Of a stretch of DNA of 64,000 nt, positions 8,802 to 17,624 are shown piece by piece. Made by a program: the position numbers and the translations under genes. Position 1 is the first letter of the stretch; each line of letters starts with the position of its first letter. This stretch comes from Verrucomicrobiota bacterium (GTDB lineage Bacteria > Verrucomicrobiota > Verrucomicrobiia > Chthoniobacterales > UBA10450): positions 1-64,000 of the forward strand of contig QHPD01000099.1 in NCBI GenBank assembly GCA_003218975.1. Reading direction: 5' to 3'. The notes beneath the pieces are model-generated. The model worked only from the letters and a program-made list of their open reading frames with translations, had not been told where the DNA came from and searched no databases.

Positions 8802-10136
8802 TCAGAATGGAAGTTGCAGCAATGCTTCTGCGCCTTTGCCGCCGCGTCGGTTCATTACCACCAACGAACCTCCGTGCGCTTCCGCAATTTGACGGCTCAG
8901 CGGCAGACCAATCCCAGAGCCCTCGGGCTTTGTGGTGAAAAATGGCACGAACAAATTCGCCGTGTTCATGATTCCGGGTCCTTCGTCCTGAACAAAAATC
9001 TCAACCGAATCTTCTTTCTCTCGCCAGCCGATTGCGACGTTTCCGTGTGTCTCAAGCGCAGCATCAACAGCATTGCGCACCAAGTTAATCAACAACTGTT
9101 CGAGCTGTGCCGCGTCGACATGAATCTTTCTCTTCGGGCCGGCCATGACCTTGACGTTCAACCTTGGTTCCAAATCCACGACACGCTGCACAAGTTCAGC
9201 AAGATCGACATCTTGTTTTTGAGGCGGCGGAAGCTTTGTCAGGCGCGTGTAAGCCTGTAGAAAGCGACTGAGCGAATCGGCGCGGGATGCAATAGAACTC
9301 AAGCCAGTACGCGCATCGTCCTTCCAATCTGCTGGAGGCGGATCGCGGCGTAGCAATGATTCGAGACTGGCGGCAAGCGACTTGATGGGCGCAAGTGAGT
9401 TATTCATTTCGTGACCGAGCACGCGCACCAATCGCTGCCAGGCGCGGCGTTCTTCTTCGCGCAGCGTGCGACTGAGATCCGTCAGCACGAGCAAGTCGTG
9501 CGGTAAACCCTGTTCACGAAACGTGCTGCGACGAATGCCCCATCGACCGGAACCCCCAGGAAAGCTGAGCGTAAGCGGTTCATCCTGGTCGGCATCGTAA
9601 CAGGGTTCGAGCCCAAGTTCCTTTGCCGTTTTGCCAAGTAATTTGTCCATTGGCTGACCGAGCAACGCTTCGCCGGCGCGATTGACGAGACGCAAACGCC
9701 GTTCTGGATCGAAAGTGAAAACCGCGACATCGATTTCCCCCATGATCGTGCGCAAAAGCGCCGTCGCTTCAAAGGCGCCGAGGCGTTGCCGACGCAACGT
9801 TTCGCCAAGCGAGTTGATTTCCAGCAGAACCTCCCCCAGTGCATTGTCGCCACCGGCGCCCCGCGCCCGGATTGAGTAATCACCTTCGCGTAATGCGGCG
9901 AGCAGATTGGACATTGTTTGCAACGGATGAACGATGTGCTCGCGCGCGCTGGAGATGAATCCAATGAAGCATGCAACGATCAGGATCGTTAGCGTCCACT
10001 GCACTTTCGCGCTGTAATCGCCGAACCAAAGAAGGGCGAGCGCAACAACAATCGCGGGAGCAGCCGCGCCAAGCGTCAGCCAGGTTAGTTTGCTTTCGTG
10101 GGACAGCCGGTAGCGACTTTTCGGTACCCGATTCAT
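8802..10136 (-). CDS. sensor histidine kinase, NtrB/NtrY-like (HAMP-PAS-HisKA-HATPase)
   Basis: A 444-residue membrane kinase. Two helices at about 18-38 and 46-62 lie close together with almost no periplasmic loop, so the signal is probably sensed in or near the membrane or by the PAS domain. HAMP follows (about 63-115), then PAS (about 125-220), HisKA with H242 in GHEMNNSLAP, and an ATPase domain with N-box LINLVRNAVDAA, G1 VQDEGPGI and G2 GSGIGLPLSRQIAEAHGG. The HEMNN H-box is the NtrY/AtoS-like variant that pairs with NtrC regulators. It is followed upstream on the same strand by the regulator gene, with a REP-like element between them. Predicted job: control of the adjacent sigma-54-driven efflux operon. 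Confidence 0.9.
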   Translation of the reverse strand: MNRVPKSRYRLSHESKLTWLTLGAAAPAIVVALALLWFGDYSAKVQWTLTILIVACFIGFISSAREHIVHPLQTMSNLLAALREGDYSIRARGAGGDNALGEVLLEINSLGETLRRQRLGAFEATALLRTIMGEIDVAVFTFDPERRLRLVNRAGEALLGQPMDKLLGKTAKELGLEPCYDADQDEPLTLSFPGGSGRWGIRRSTFREQGLPHDLLVLTDLSRTLREEERRAWQRLVRVLGHEMNNSLAPIKSLAASLESLLRRDPPPADWKDDARTGLSSIASRADSLSRFLQAYTRLTKLPPPQKQDVDLAELVQRVVDLEPRLNVKVMAGPKRKIHVDAAQLEQLLINLVRNAVDAALETHGNVAIGWREKEDSVEIFVQDEGPGIMNTANLFVPFFTTKPEGSGIGLPLSRQIAEAHGGSLVVMNRRGGKGAEALLQLPF

Positions 10137-10144
10137 TTGCGCGC

Positions 10145-10208
10145 TGTAGCGGCAGGCGTGCCGCCTGCAAAATCGAAAAATTCGCAGCCGACACGGCTGC
10201 CTCTACAG
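10145..10208. repeat. REP-like double palindrome (TGTAGCGG family)
   Basis: TGTAGCGGCAGGCG-TGCC-GCCTGC, a spacer, then GCAGCCGACACGGCTGCCTCTACAG. Two GC-rich hairpins are bounded by TGTAG and CTACAG. A near-identical arrangement in swapped order lies at 57011-57072. It fills the gap between the regulator and kinase genes and could stabilise or attenuate the mRNA. Confidence 0.7.
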
Positions 10209-10209
10209 T

Positions 10210-11556
10210 TCATAATCCATATTGCTGTAACCGCCGGTAAAATGCGCTTCTGCTCAAGCCCAGAGCTTCCGCTGCTTTGCGCGCATTGCCGTCGTTCCGC
10301 GCCAGCGCCTTCTTAATTAGAAATGCTTCTACTTCTTCGAGACTCATCTCCTCAAGACTGCGAGACTCAGCCCCGGCAAACGCCAGGCCAAGATCGGCCG
10401 CTCTTATCTGTCGATCCTGCGCCATGAGCACGGCCCGTTCGACGACGTGATCGAGCTCGCGAACATTTCCAGGAAACCGATGTTGCAATAAGCGCTCCCG
10501 CGCGGCTTCATCGAAAACGCTAACCTGTTTCCGATATCGTTGCGCGTGTTGTCGCAGAAAGCTATTCGCCAGCGGCATAATATCCTCCCGTCGCTCACGC
10601 AACGCGGGTAATGAGATTTGAATTGTATTCAGTCGAAAGAGGAGATCCTGCCGGAAACGCCCGGCCACGATTTCGTCCTGCAGATTTGCGTTTGTGGCGG
10701 AAATGATGCGCACATTTGCGTGCATTGTCTTCGACGATCCAACACGTTCAAAATTGCCGGTCTCGATGACGCGCAGAAGCTTTGCCTGTTGGGCAAGCGG
10801 AATATTTGCGATCTCGTCCATAAAAAGCGTTCCCTCATCCGCAAGTTCAAATCGTCCTGCGCGATCTGTCTTTGCATCAGTGAACGCGCCTTTTACATGT
10901 CCAAACAATTCGCTCTCAAAAAGGGTTTCCGACAAGCCGCCCATGTTGACTGTAATCATCGTTCGCGATGCGCGTGGCGAGAGCGTGTGAAGCGCTTGTG
11001 CGATCAAGCCTTTGCCTGTTCCGTTTTCTCCTGTGATCAGCACGTTCGCGTCAGACGGCCCGACGCGTGAAATCATTTCCATCACCGGCCTCATCGCGGG
11101 CGATTCGGCAATCAGATTCGGCATGCTGCCACGTAGCAACTGATTTTCGGCTTCGAGTTTGCGGCCGCGGCGGAGGGCCGTCGCCAGCTCAATCTGTGTG
11201 CGCACAATTGTCAGAAGCCGCTCGTTATCCCACGGCTTCGTCACAAAATCCCGCGCACCGCGTTTCATTGCTTCCACCGCCAGATCGATTGATGCCCAGG
11301 CTGTCATCACGACAATCGGCAACGTGCTGTCGATCTCTTGAATTTTGGGAATGGCTGTCAAACCTTCCTGTCCCGACGTCGTATCGCGCGTGTAATTAAG
11401 ATCCATTACCAAGAGCGCGTAATCTTTCTTTTCCAGCGCATTAAACACCGCGGCGAGCGAAGTGACCGCTTCCGTTTGATAACCCTCGCCTTTGAGTAAG
11501 ATGCGCAGCGCTTCCAGCACGTCGCGCTGATCATCCGCAAGAAGAATCCGAGTCAC
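10210..11556 (-). CDS. sigma-54-dependent response regulator, NtrC family
   Basis: A 448-residue regulator starting at GTG. The receiver domain (1-125) has D52 as phosphoacceptor and the conserved Lys in VTKPWD. The AAA+ domain has Walker A GENGTGKG, the sigma-54 loop as GAFTDA instead of the usual GAFTGA, and Walker B TLFMDEI. The C-terminal Fis-type helix-turn-helix is NARKAAEALGLSRSAFYRRL. Like related regulators next to ADOP/MacB operons, it probably activates the adjoining efflux operon. The receiver has a short insert after the Asp (NYTRDTTSGQEG), and the GAFTDA loop is a known natural variant. It heads the two-component unit with the kinase. Confidence 0.92.
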   Translation of the reverse strand: MTRILLADDQRDVLEALRILLKGEGYQTEAVTSLAAVFNALEKKDYALLVMDLNYTRDTTSGQEGLTAIPKIQEIDSTLPIVVMTAWASIDLAVEAMKRGARDFVTKPWDNERLLTIVRTQIELATALRRGRKLEAENQLLRGSMPNLIAESPAMRPVMEMISRVGPSDANVLITGENGTGKGLIAQALHTLSPRASRTMITVNMGGLSETLFESELFGHVKGAFTDAKTDRAGRFELADEGTLFMDEIANIPLAQQAKLLRVIETGNFERVGSSKTMHANVRIISATNANLQDEIVAGRFRQDLLFRLNTIQISLPALRERREDIMPLANSFLRQHAQRYRKQVSVFDEAARERLLQHRFPGNVRELDHVVERAVLMAQDRQIRAADLGLAFAGAESRSLEEMSLEEVEAFLIKKALARNDGNARKAAEALGLSRSAFYRRLQQYGL

Positions 11557-11628
11557 CGCTTAACTCTCAATCGCGAATTCGACTCACTGTCAATCACGCA
11601 GCTCAGATCTCTTATACTTCAGAGAACA

Positions 11629-11815
11629 CTTTGCCGCGCGGGCAATTCGGATATCGGTGGCCAGCTAATCGGCCGAAGATCAAGAATGTCCGAAGGCCGC
11701 TTCCTTTTGCGCTGACGCAGTTGATCGAGCGCGAGATAGATCACCGGAGTGGTATAAAGCGTGAGGATCTGCGAAACGATCAGGCCGCCGACGATGGCGA
11801 TAAAGCGCGCAATCT
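11629..11815 (-). pseudogene. 3' remnant of an RND (AcrB/MdtC-like) efflux pump gene
   Basis: In a minus-strand frame not shown in the ORF track, the DNA encodes [20 protein letters not shown] followed by [17 protein letters not shown], then about 25 residues and a TGA. This is the unmistakable last transmembrane helix and C-terminal tail of hydrophobic/multidrug RND pumps (usual text [22 protein letters not shown]). No start codon and no upstream RND sequence exist: the 5' side runs directly into the MFS transporter gene in another frame. About 60 of some 1040 residues survive. It is either the scar of a deletion that fused the ends of two transporter genes or an assembly join. Confidence 0.75.
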
Positions 11816-13047
11816 TGCGAAGTCGCTGACGGCGTAGTGGCGCCGGCGTTTTGTCTCCGGCATCGCGGTCGCGAAAATCGCGAGCGCGATGGAAGCGATT
11901 CCAGCCAGCGCGAGGAACGCGACGTTGTAGCCGGCACGTTGTACGATGAAACCGGCAACGCTATTGGACAGCGATGCCCAAGACCAGTAGCGGTCGCAAC
12001 CAAGCCCTGCACGAAATTGAATCGCCCTGTGCCGCGAGTGAGATCCGAAATAATGAGTACGCTCATGACGCCGAAAATTCCCGCCCCAATTCCGTCGAGC
12101 AATTGCACTCCGGTCAGATAAATCGGATTACCGCTCAGCGTGTAGAGGACGCCCCGAATGGGCAGCGCCGCGAACCCGATCAAAAAGACGGCGCGACGTC
12201 CCCATTCTGGCGCGAGCCGCCCCGCCATCAACGCGACCGGCACCATCACTAGTTGTGCGCCGACGATGCACACTGCCATGCAGAGGGAAGCTGCGCGCGG
12301 ATGTCCGACCGAAAGTTCCTGACCAACCAACGGCAACATCGCCGCATTCGCGAAATGAAAGAGCACTACCGAGAGGATAAAGATCGACAATGAGCGATTG
12401 ATCAGGACTTCGCGAAATCCGGAGACGTTTTGCTCGTTTGCCACTTCGCCTTTCTCGCAGCCCCGGGCCCATGCGAAATCGATTTCGTCCGCGCGGATGA
12501 AAAAGATCGCGACAATCGTAATCACGCAGTTCGCAGCGGTGAAATAGAAGATCGATTCGCGCGCAAAAATGTAACCGAGCAACCCAGCCGCGACTGCGCC
12601 GAAAACATTGCCCGCGTGATTAAATGTTTCGTTGCGCCCGATGCGCCAATCGAGGCCGGCGCGGCCGACAATTCCCAAGGTCATCCCTGCCATCGCCGGC
12701 GGGAAAAACGTTCCAACGACGCCCATTACGATCTGCGCGCCGACCATGTCAGCGAAGCTTTGGGAATAAATCACGGCCAGGGCGCCAATTCCAAGCAACG
12801 CCGTGCCGACGGCGAGCGCTACGCGTTTTTGTCGCAGTCGATCGACGAATGCCCCCACCGGCGTTTGCGCGATCAATCCTGCGATGCCGCCCGCAGAGAG
12901 CGCCACACCGATGGCGCGCGGATTCCAATGCCGCGATGCGGCCAGATAAATCGCAAGAAAGGGACCGACGCCAGTGTGCACGTCAGCCATCAGAAAATTG
13001 ACGGCGTCAAGTGCACGCAACGTTTGCTTGCTCGCCGCCGTTTTCAC
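11680..13047 (-). CDS. MFS transporter with a frameshifted C-terminus
   Basis: A major facilitator protein with at least ten good helices ([19 protein letters not shown] onward). The track start is too long: the first 42 residues are out-of-frame reading of the DUF486 gene. The better start is the GTG at 13047, which overlaps the DUF486 stop as GTGA. After [10 protein letters not shown] the frame is lost. One additional base in the CCC run at 11977-11979 restores [18 protein letters not shown] and [20 protein letters not shown], the expected last two helices, and that frame would stop at 11780. The substrate is unknown; the mid-protein motif [15 protein letters not shown] resembles uncharacterised MFS_1 proteins. 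A sequencing indel is the likeliest cause. Confidence 0.82.
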   Translation of the reverse strand: MKTAASKQTLRALDAVNFLMADVHTGVGPFLAIYLAASRHWNPRAIGVALSAGGIAGLIAQTPVGAFVDRLRQKRVALAVGTALLGIGALAVIYSQSFADMVGAQIVMGVVGTFFPPAMAGMTLGIVGRAGLDWRIGRNETFNHAGNVFGAVAAGLLGYIFARESIFYFTAANCVITIVAIFFIRADEIDFAWARGCEKGEVANEQNVSGFREVLINRSLSIFILSVVLFHFANAAMLPLVGQELSVGHPRAASLCMAVCIVGAQLVMVPVALMAGRLAPEWGRRAVFLIGFAALPIRGVLYTLSGNPIYLTGVQLLDGIGAGIFGVMSVLIISDLTRGTGRFNFVQGLVATATGLGHRCPIALPVSSYNVPATTSRSSRWLESLPSRSRFSRPRCRRQNAGATTPSATSQDCALYRHRRRPDRFADPHALYHSGDLSRARSTASAQKEAAFGHS

Positions 13048-13388
13048 TTGTTGAAATTGAACGTGAAGTAAACGGCCGCGATAATGAGCAGGAACGACAC
13101 GATATTGTTCCAGCGCGGCATTTGCCGGAATAGCGCCCAGGCGATCGCCACGAACACGATGATGGTAATGCATTCTTGCATGACCTTGAGCTGCACGAGA
13201 TCGAAGCGTGCCGAGCCGATGCGATTGGCCGGCACCTGGAAGAGATATTCGAAGAATGCGAGCCCCCAGCTCGCCGCGATCGCGATCCAGAGCGGCGCCT
13301 GTTTGACTTTCAAGTGCCCGTACCAGGCGAGCGTCATGAAAATATTTGATATGATGAGCAGCAGTGCAGTGATCATTTTCGTTTTCAT
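13044..13388 (-). CDS. DUF486 family membrane protein (COG3169)
   Basis: A 114-residue protein with four membrane helices (about 5-22, 32-47, 70-88, 95-110) and the family hallmark FEYLFQVPANRIG in the second loop, plus QLKVMQECITI. This matches the small DUF486/COG3169 family, a relative of drug/metabolite transporters whose function is unknown. Start and stop overlap both neighbours (TGATG with the secreted protein upstream, GTGA with the MFS transporter downstream), so the three genes form one translationally coupled unit. Confidence 0.9.
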   Translation of the reverse strand: MKTKMITALLLIISNIFMTLAWYGHLKVKQAPLWIAIAASWGLAFFEYLFQVPANRIGSARFDLVQLKVMQECITIIVFVAIAWALFRQMPRWNNIVSFLLIIAAVYFTFNFNK

Positions 13389-14080
13389 CAGGGCCGCGGC
13401 GGCATCAGCGCTGCGCCGTAAATCGGCGTGAGCGTTTGACCTTGAGCGCCAACCTCGGTCGCTTCAAAAGCGCGGCCGAATTCGTTTTCAGTGCCATAGC
13501 CTTTCGCGGAAATCGTCGCGCCTGTTTGCAGCAGCGCACTGAATTGCGTGCTTACGTGCGGCGCGATGCGCACGATCATGCCGTCGTCCAGCACCGCGCC
13601 CTCGATCTCGCCTCGCGGCGCATGCAGCACGACGCGAATTTTTTCGTCCGCCTGCATCGGTTTCAGATTTACGCCCTGCAAATCGGGCGGTGGTGGCGGC
13701 TGCATCGGACGCGCTTCGTTCAGCGATTGCCCGCTCGAGTTGGTGATCGTAAATGCGGTGAACACCGGCGACACTTCACGCACGCCTTGCGCAGTGATGC
13801 GCTCGTTAGGCTTTACCGAGCGTGTGAGATCGGCGCTCATGTGCGGCGGGAATTTCACCTGTGAGCCGTCGGCCAGCAGGAGGCCGTCCACTTCACCGCG
13901 CGGATTGAGCAAATACATGCTCACGGTGCCGGCGATTTGCTCCGTCGGAGGGACCGGCTGCGTGGCGGGCGTCGGCGGTACTGGTTGGGCAAGCGAAATC
14001 GCCGCTCCAACAACAAAACTCATGAGTATGATTGGAATGAGATGTTTCGTTTTCATGTCCATCGTTATTTCAACTTCCAT
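13388..14080 (-). CDS. secreted protein with an internally duplicated beta domain
   Basis: Up to 230 residues. A signal peptide (LIPIILMSFVVGAAISLAQP) is followed by a proline-rich linker and two copies of a roughly 50-residue unit: GTVSMYLLNPRGEVDGLLL and onward, then IRVVLHAPRGEIEGAVLDDG and onward, each ending in a PHxS phrase and an ITAQG/ISAKG strand. The copies look like OB-fold-like beta domains. ATGs at residues 7 and 9 (MDMKTKH) give a more usual signal peptide length than residue 1. Its stop overlaps the DUF486 start. No named family recognised. The location suggests a periplasmic partner of the coupled membrane proteins. Confidence 0.75.
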   Translation of the reverse strand: MEVEITMDMKTKHLIPIILMSFVVGAAISLAQPVPPTPATQPVPPTEQIAGTVSMYLLNPRGEVDGLLLADGSQVKFPPHMSADLTRSVKPNERITAQGVREVSPVFTAFTITNSSGQSLNEARPMQPPPPPDLQGVNLKPMQADEKIRVVLHAPRGEIEGAVLDDGMIVRIAPHVSTQFSALLQTGATISAKGYGTENEFGRAFEATEVGAQGQTLTPIYGAALMPPRP

Positions 14081-14206
14081 GCCAGCGCCGAATGGCGTGC
14101 AAACCCCTGGAAATCAGCCCGCGAAACTGATCGAGTTTTTTGAAAACGTCCCCGAAGAAGACAACTCGCGTCCGGAATGCGGACAAGCGTGGCAGCGCAG
14201 TCCCGG

Positions 14207-14249
14207 GTAGCGCACGCGTCCCGTTTTCGCGGACACGCGGGAATTACAG
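14207..14249. repeat. REP-like palindromic element
   Basis: GTAGCGCACGCGTCCCG-TTTT-CGCGGACACGCGGGAATTACAG: complementary GC-rich arms bounded by GTAGCG and TTACAG, similar in plan to the other TGTAGC-bounded elements here. It overlaps the stop codon of the second NtrC-type regulator and may act as its terminator or mRNA end. The rest of the gap up to 14080 shows nothing else. Confidence 0.45.
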
Positions 14250-15572
14250 ACCGTGCTCTTTTAGTTTCGTATAGAGAAATTGCCGGCGGATGCCGAGACG
14301 CCGCGCGGCTTCGGCGCGGTTGTTGCCGGTTTTGCGCAATGCTTTTTGCAACAGCATTTTTTCCAATCGCGCCGTCGCAGCCGGCAGATCGAGAGCAAGC
14401 AACTCGTCGATTGAGTCCCCCGGGGTCAGCGCGGTTTCAAAATCTAAATCGCCGTGATCGATCGCCACGCCGCGGACAGTGAGGCTCAGACTCCGCATCA
14501 AGTTTTCCAACTCGCGCACGTTGCCCGGCCAAGTGTGCTCAAGCAACGATTTCGCCGCTGCGGTGCTTAATTTCTTCGGCGCATCCGGCAAGGCGCGACG
14601 CAAAAAATGTTCGGCCAAAAGCAAAATGTCCGAGCCGCGCTCGCGCAGCGGCGGCAGCTCAATGCGCAAGACGTTGAGCCGGTAGAAGAGGTCTTCGCGA
14701 AATTTTTCCTCGCGTACGAGCGCCGCAAGATCGTGGCGCGTCGCGGCGATCACGCGAACATCGACATGTTGCACGGAGCTGCCCCCAACCGGCGTGATTG
14801 CGCGGTCCTGCAACGCGCGCAACATTTTCGCCTGCATCGCCGACGTCATGTCGCCAATCTCGTCAAGAAAAAGCGTGCCGCCGTCGGCCTCACGAAATCG
14901 CCCGGCGCGCGCCTGTAATGCGCCGGTGAATGCGCCGCGCACATGACCGAACAATTCGCTCTCGAGCAATTCGGCTGGAATCGCCGCGCAGTTCACGGCG
15001 ACGAAGGGACGCCGTGCGCGCTCACTGTGACAATGGACGGCGCGAGCCACGAGTTCTTTTCCAGTGCCCGTTTCGCCGAGGACAAGCACGGTCGCATCGC
15101 TCGAAGCGGCGAGGCCGATGAGCTTTTGCACTTCGCGCATCGGCAGGCTCGAGCCGATAAGCTCTTCCGCGCTGGAAATATCGATCTTTCCGGCCGCGAT
15201 CGTTGGCGGATGAGTGAGCGCACGCGCGAGCACGCCGCGAATGTCATCGCGGCCAATCGGCTTCGTCAGATGGTCGAACGCGCCGAGTTTCATCGCCTCG
15301 ATGGTGTTGGCACTATCGGCGAACGCGGTGAGAATCACGACCGGCGTGGATGCGCGATCGGGATGCGATTTAAGCGCGCGGAGCACTTCAAGTCCGTGCA
15401 TTCCGCGCAAGCGCAGATCGAGAAAAACCAGCGCGGCCCCGATTTCATCGAAGCGCGCAAGGGCGTCTTCGCCCGATGGCGCAATCGTCACCTCGTAGCC
15501 AAAATCGCGCACCGCCTCTGCGAGGCTCGATGCGAAGCCAGCGTCGTCTTCAACGATCAGGATTTTAGACAT
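14244..15572 (-). CDS. sigma-54-dependent response regulator, NtrC family
   Basis: A 442-residue regulator. The receiver has acidic pocket EDD at 8-10, phosphoacceptor D52 (FLDLRLRGMHG) and Lys in LTKPIG. The AAA+ domain has Walker A GETGTGKE, an intact GAFTGA sigma-54 loop and Walker B TLFLDEIGDM. The C-terminal Fis-type helix-turn-helix is NRAEAARRLGIRRQFLYTKL. Its start overlaps the stop of the kinase gene by 16 bases. It is a complete two-component regulator for a second sigma-54 circuit. No exact -24/-12 promoter was found in the adjacent 14.1-14.2 kb gap, so its target is unknown. Confidence 0.93.
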   Translation of the reverse strand: MSKILIVEDDAGFASSLAEAVRDFGYEVTIAPSGEDALARFDEIGAALVFLDLRLRGMHGLEVLRALKSHPDRASTPVVILTAFADSANTIEAMKLGAFDHLTKPIGRDDIRGVLARALTHPPTIAAGKIDISSAEELIGSSLPMREVQKLIGLAASSDATVLVLGETGTGKELVARAVHCHSERARRPFVAVNCAAIPAELLESELFGHVRGAFTGALQARAGRFREADGGTLFLDEIGDMTSAMQAKMLRALQDRAITPVGGSSVQHVDVRVIAATRHDLAALVREEKFREDLFYRLNVLRIELPPLRERGSDILLLAEHFLRRALPDAPKKLSTAAAKSLLEHTWPGNVRELENLMRSLSLTVRGVAIDHGDLDFETALTPGDSIDELLALDLPAATARLEKMLLQKALRKTGNNRAEAARRLGIRRQFLYTKLKEHGL

Positions 15573-16447
15573 GGCAATTCGATTTCAAAACGCGCGCCGT
15601 TTGTGCTTTCCACGCAGCGCAGCGTGCCGCCGTGCGCTTCGACAATTTCGCGCGCGATGCTGAGCCCGAGTCCGGCGCCGTTTCCGCGCGTGCTCACGAA
15701 TGGCTCAAATATTTTCTCGCGCTGCTCCGGCGCGATGCCGGGACCGGAGTCTTCGATAGCGATGCGGCAGCGCTCGTTGTGTAGCTGAATGTTAGCTTTG
15801 ATCCAGCCGCCGTGCGGCGTGTGTTGGACGGCGTTGAGCAAAAGATTGTCGAGCGCGCGAGACATGCTTTTTTCGTCGAAATTCCACTCGGCGTCCGGCG
15901 CGTCGCCGCTGAGCGCGAGATTTGTTTGCGCGGCTTGCTCGCGCACGTTGTCGATCCTCACTTGCAACCACGGCTTCAACGCAACCGGCGCACGGCGCAG
16001 CTCGCCGAGGCGCGTGATCGCGAGCAGGCGTTCGAGCAAATCGTCGAGCCGCTTGATTCCATCGAGTATTGCGCGCAACGCCGCGCTTTGCTGTTCGAGC
16101 GGCTTCACGAGTGCGTTCTCAGCTTTGAGTCGCATCGACGCGATCGGGTTGCGAATCTCATGCGCGATCTGCGCAGCCATCCGGCCCAAGGCGGCGGCGC
16201 GGTCGGCGCGCGCCAGTTTTTCAGAAAGCGCACGCGATTCGTCGCGTGCCGTTTTGAGCTTGGCATTGAGTTGATTTAGCGCGTTTACGATGCGATCGAG
16301 CTCGCGCTCACCGGTCGGTTTCAACGGCGGCAATTCCTCAGACGGTGTAGAGGCGATTGCCTTTTCGAGCGCGCGCACGCGAGCCGTCCAACTTTGCATA
16401 AACCACAGCACAGCCGCGCCTGAGAGCAGCGCGAAAATGAACAGCAC
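15557..16447 (-). CDS. sensor histidine kinase, catalytic half (frameshift-split)
   Basis: A 296-residue reading with one helix (FIFALLSGAAVLWFM), a HAMP-like linker, HisKA (H-box AQIAHEIRNPIASMRLKAE) and an ATPase domain (N-box LDNLLLNAVQHTP, G1 IEDSGPGI, G2 GNGAGLGLSIAREIVEAHGG). The Met start is arbitrary: upstream, the frame continues as AAYQKLTLGFGV and joins the sensor half encoded by the next ORF. One base missing in the CC at 16483-16484 separates the halves. The restored kinase is about 480 residues with two helices around a periplasmic domain. It partners with the overlapping NtrC-type regulator. Confidence 0.88.
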   Translation of the reverse strand: MLFIFALLSGAAVLWFMQSWTARVRALEKAIASTPSEELPPLKPTGERELDRIVNALNQLNAKLKTARDESRALSEKLARADRAAALGRMAAQIAHEIRNPIASMRLKAENALVKPLEQQSAALRAILDGIKRLDDLLERLLAITRLGELRRAPVALKPWLQVRIDNVREQAAQTNLALSGDAPDAEWNFDEKSMSRALDNLLLNAVQHTPHGGWIKANIQLHNERCRIAIEDSGPGIAPEQREKIFEPFVSTRGNGAGLGLSIAREIVEAHGGTLRCVESTNGARFEIELPCLKS

Positions 16448-16461
16448 GCCAAAGCCGAGCG

Positions 16462-17001
16462 TCAGTTTTTGATACGCTGCCGCCGCGCGAACGTGGGCGC
16501 GTCTCCTGCGCCGACCGGTTCTGCGCGCAGGATCAGCGTTTCCGTTTCGCTCGGAAATGACTGCGTTTGCGCGCTACCGCTGTTGAGCGCCGCCTGCGCG
16601 ACAGCGGCGATGCGCGCTGCTTCAGCTTCCGGCACATCTTTTTTCGGCACGCCCCCGCCAGCGTAACTGGGATATGCGTAGGCTAGGAAACCGTCGGGCG
16701 CACTCCAGAAGCCGCCTTCGACTTCCTTAAAATCTGCGAGCACGAGCTGAAGAATCAGCGTTAGCTCGCGGCGATGTTCGTCGGTCGCGAATGAACTGGG
16801 GGTTTGCGGAAAGCTAGCCTCGTAAGCGTTGAACCGCTGCGCCGTGAGGCTCGCCGCGCTTTCCACCTGCGTCTGCACGTGACCGATCTGCGCACCGACC
16901 CCCAACCGAAAGATCGACATCAACAAGAACGCAAGCGCGACGCAGATGACCACGATGAGCAGCCAGAGGCCAAGAAGCGACGCGCGGAGAGATGAAGTCA
17001 C
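16462..17001 (-). CDS. sensor half of the same histidine kinase (frameshift-split)
   Basis: 179 residues. The N-terminal helix (LLGLWLLIVVICVALAFLLM) is followed by a periplasmic sensor region of about 130 residues with a helical start (ESAASLTAQRFNAYEAS) and a GGFW...YAYPSYAGG block typical of dCache-like or double-helix sensors. It ends in the false tail RRQRIKN just before the second helix of the kinase. Restoring one G in the GG run gives APTFARAAAAYQKLTLGFGV and a continuous kinase gene spanning 15557-17001. Not a separate gene. Confidence 0.85.
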   Translation of the reverse strand: MTSSLRASLLGLWLLIVVICVALAFLLMSIFRLGVGAQIGHVQTQVESAASLTAQRFNAYEASFPQTPSSFATDEHRRELTLILQLVLADFKEVEGGFWSAPDGFLAYAYPSYAGGGVPKKDVPEAEAARIAAVAQAALNSGSAQTQSFPSETETLILRAEPVGAGDAPTFARRQRIKN

Positions 17002-17094
17002 GCTTGCACTTTAATGGCTCTCATGTGGAATCCAACCGCCGCGCGAATCGCCCCATGTGAGCATGAAGCCGAAGCTCCGCCCACGTTGTGGCAG

Positions 17095-17541
17095 CTACCG
17101 ATGCACAGAACGTGCACGCCAGGGCAGATTTTCTTCGATGCCTTCAATCAACTCCGCCAAGCTGATCGGCTTGGCCAGGTACGGATGTCCCTCAATCCAC
17201 AAACCGGACTTTGTCTCTGCTTTGGTGACCAGAGCCGTCAGAAAGACAACCGGAACCCTACGCAACCCTGGATCAGATTGAATTCGAGCAGCGACTTCAC
17301 CTCCGTCCGTTTGCGGTATCGCAATATCCAGCAGGATTAAATCAGGCTTAAACCTCTGCGCTGTTTGGTGAGCTTTGGCCGCGTCGTTTTCTTCGCACAC
17401 AAAATAGTCTCGCGCCTTTTCCAATGCCAGCTTGGCCGAACGGGTGAAAGCATGGTCGTCATCGATAATTAAGATGCGCACTCTCTCTTTGACCGTTTCA
17501 GGGGTCTGAGGAAAAAAGTCTGCCTCGACTACCTTGTTCAT
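17095..17541 (-). CDS. stand-alone response regulator receiver protein
   Basis: The track ORF (263 residues) is over-extended. The real start is the ATG at 17541, preceded by AAGGGG at good spacing, giving 148 residues (MNKVVEADFFPQ). The receiver domain covers about 22-140 with acidic IIDDDHA, phosphoacceptor in LILLDIAIPQTDGG, Thr in FLTALV and Lys in YLAKPIS. There is no output domain, so it works through protein contacts, like CheY/DivK-type proteins. The nearest upstream gene on the strand is the ferritin-VIT transporter, 83 bases away; no dedicated kinase adjoins. Confidence 0.88.
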   Translation of the reverse strand: MNKVVEADFFPQTPETVKERVRILIIDDDHAFTRSAKLALEKARDYFVCEENDAAKAHQTAQRFKPDLILLDIAIPQTDGGEVAARIQSDPGLRRVPVVFLTALVTKAETKSGLWIEGHPYLAKPISLAELIEGIEENLPWRARSVHR

Positions 17542-17624
17542 AATACCCCTTCGTACGCCTCTCCTGATTTTTGACCGCCAAAATATCAGCTCGGTTACAA
17601 TTTTTTGATGGAGTCTGCAATCGA

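Noticed and set aside
14060-14085. Sigma-54-like TGGCATGGAAGTTGAA at the start of the secreted protein gene
   Set aside because: The -12 box is TTGA instead of TTGC and the element overlaps the annotated start; too weak beside the exact match at 8651.
15557-17001. Programmed ribosomal frameshift in the split kinase
   Set aside because: The site is not a slippery heptamer and three other genes show the same type of homopolymer break; sequencing error is simpler.
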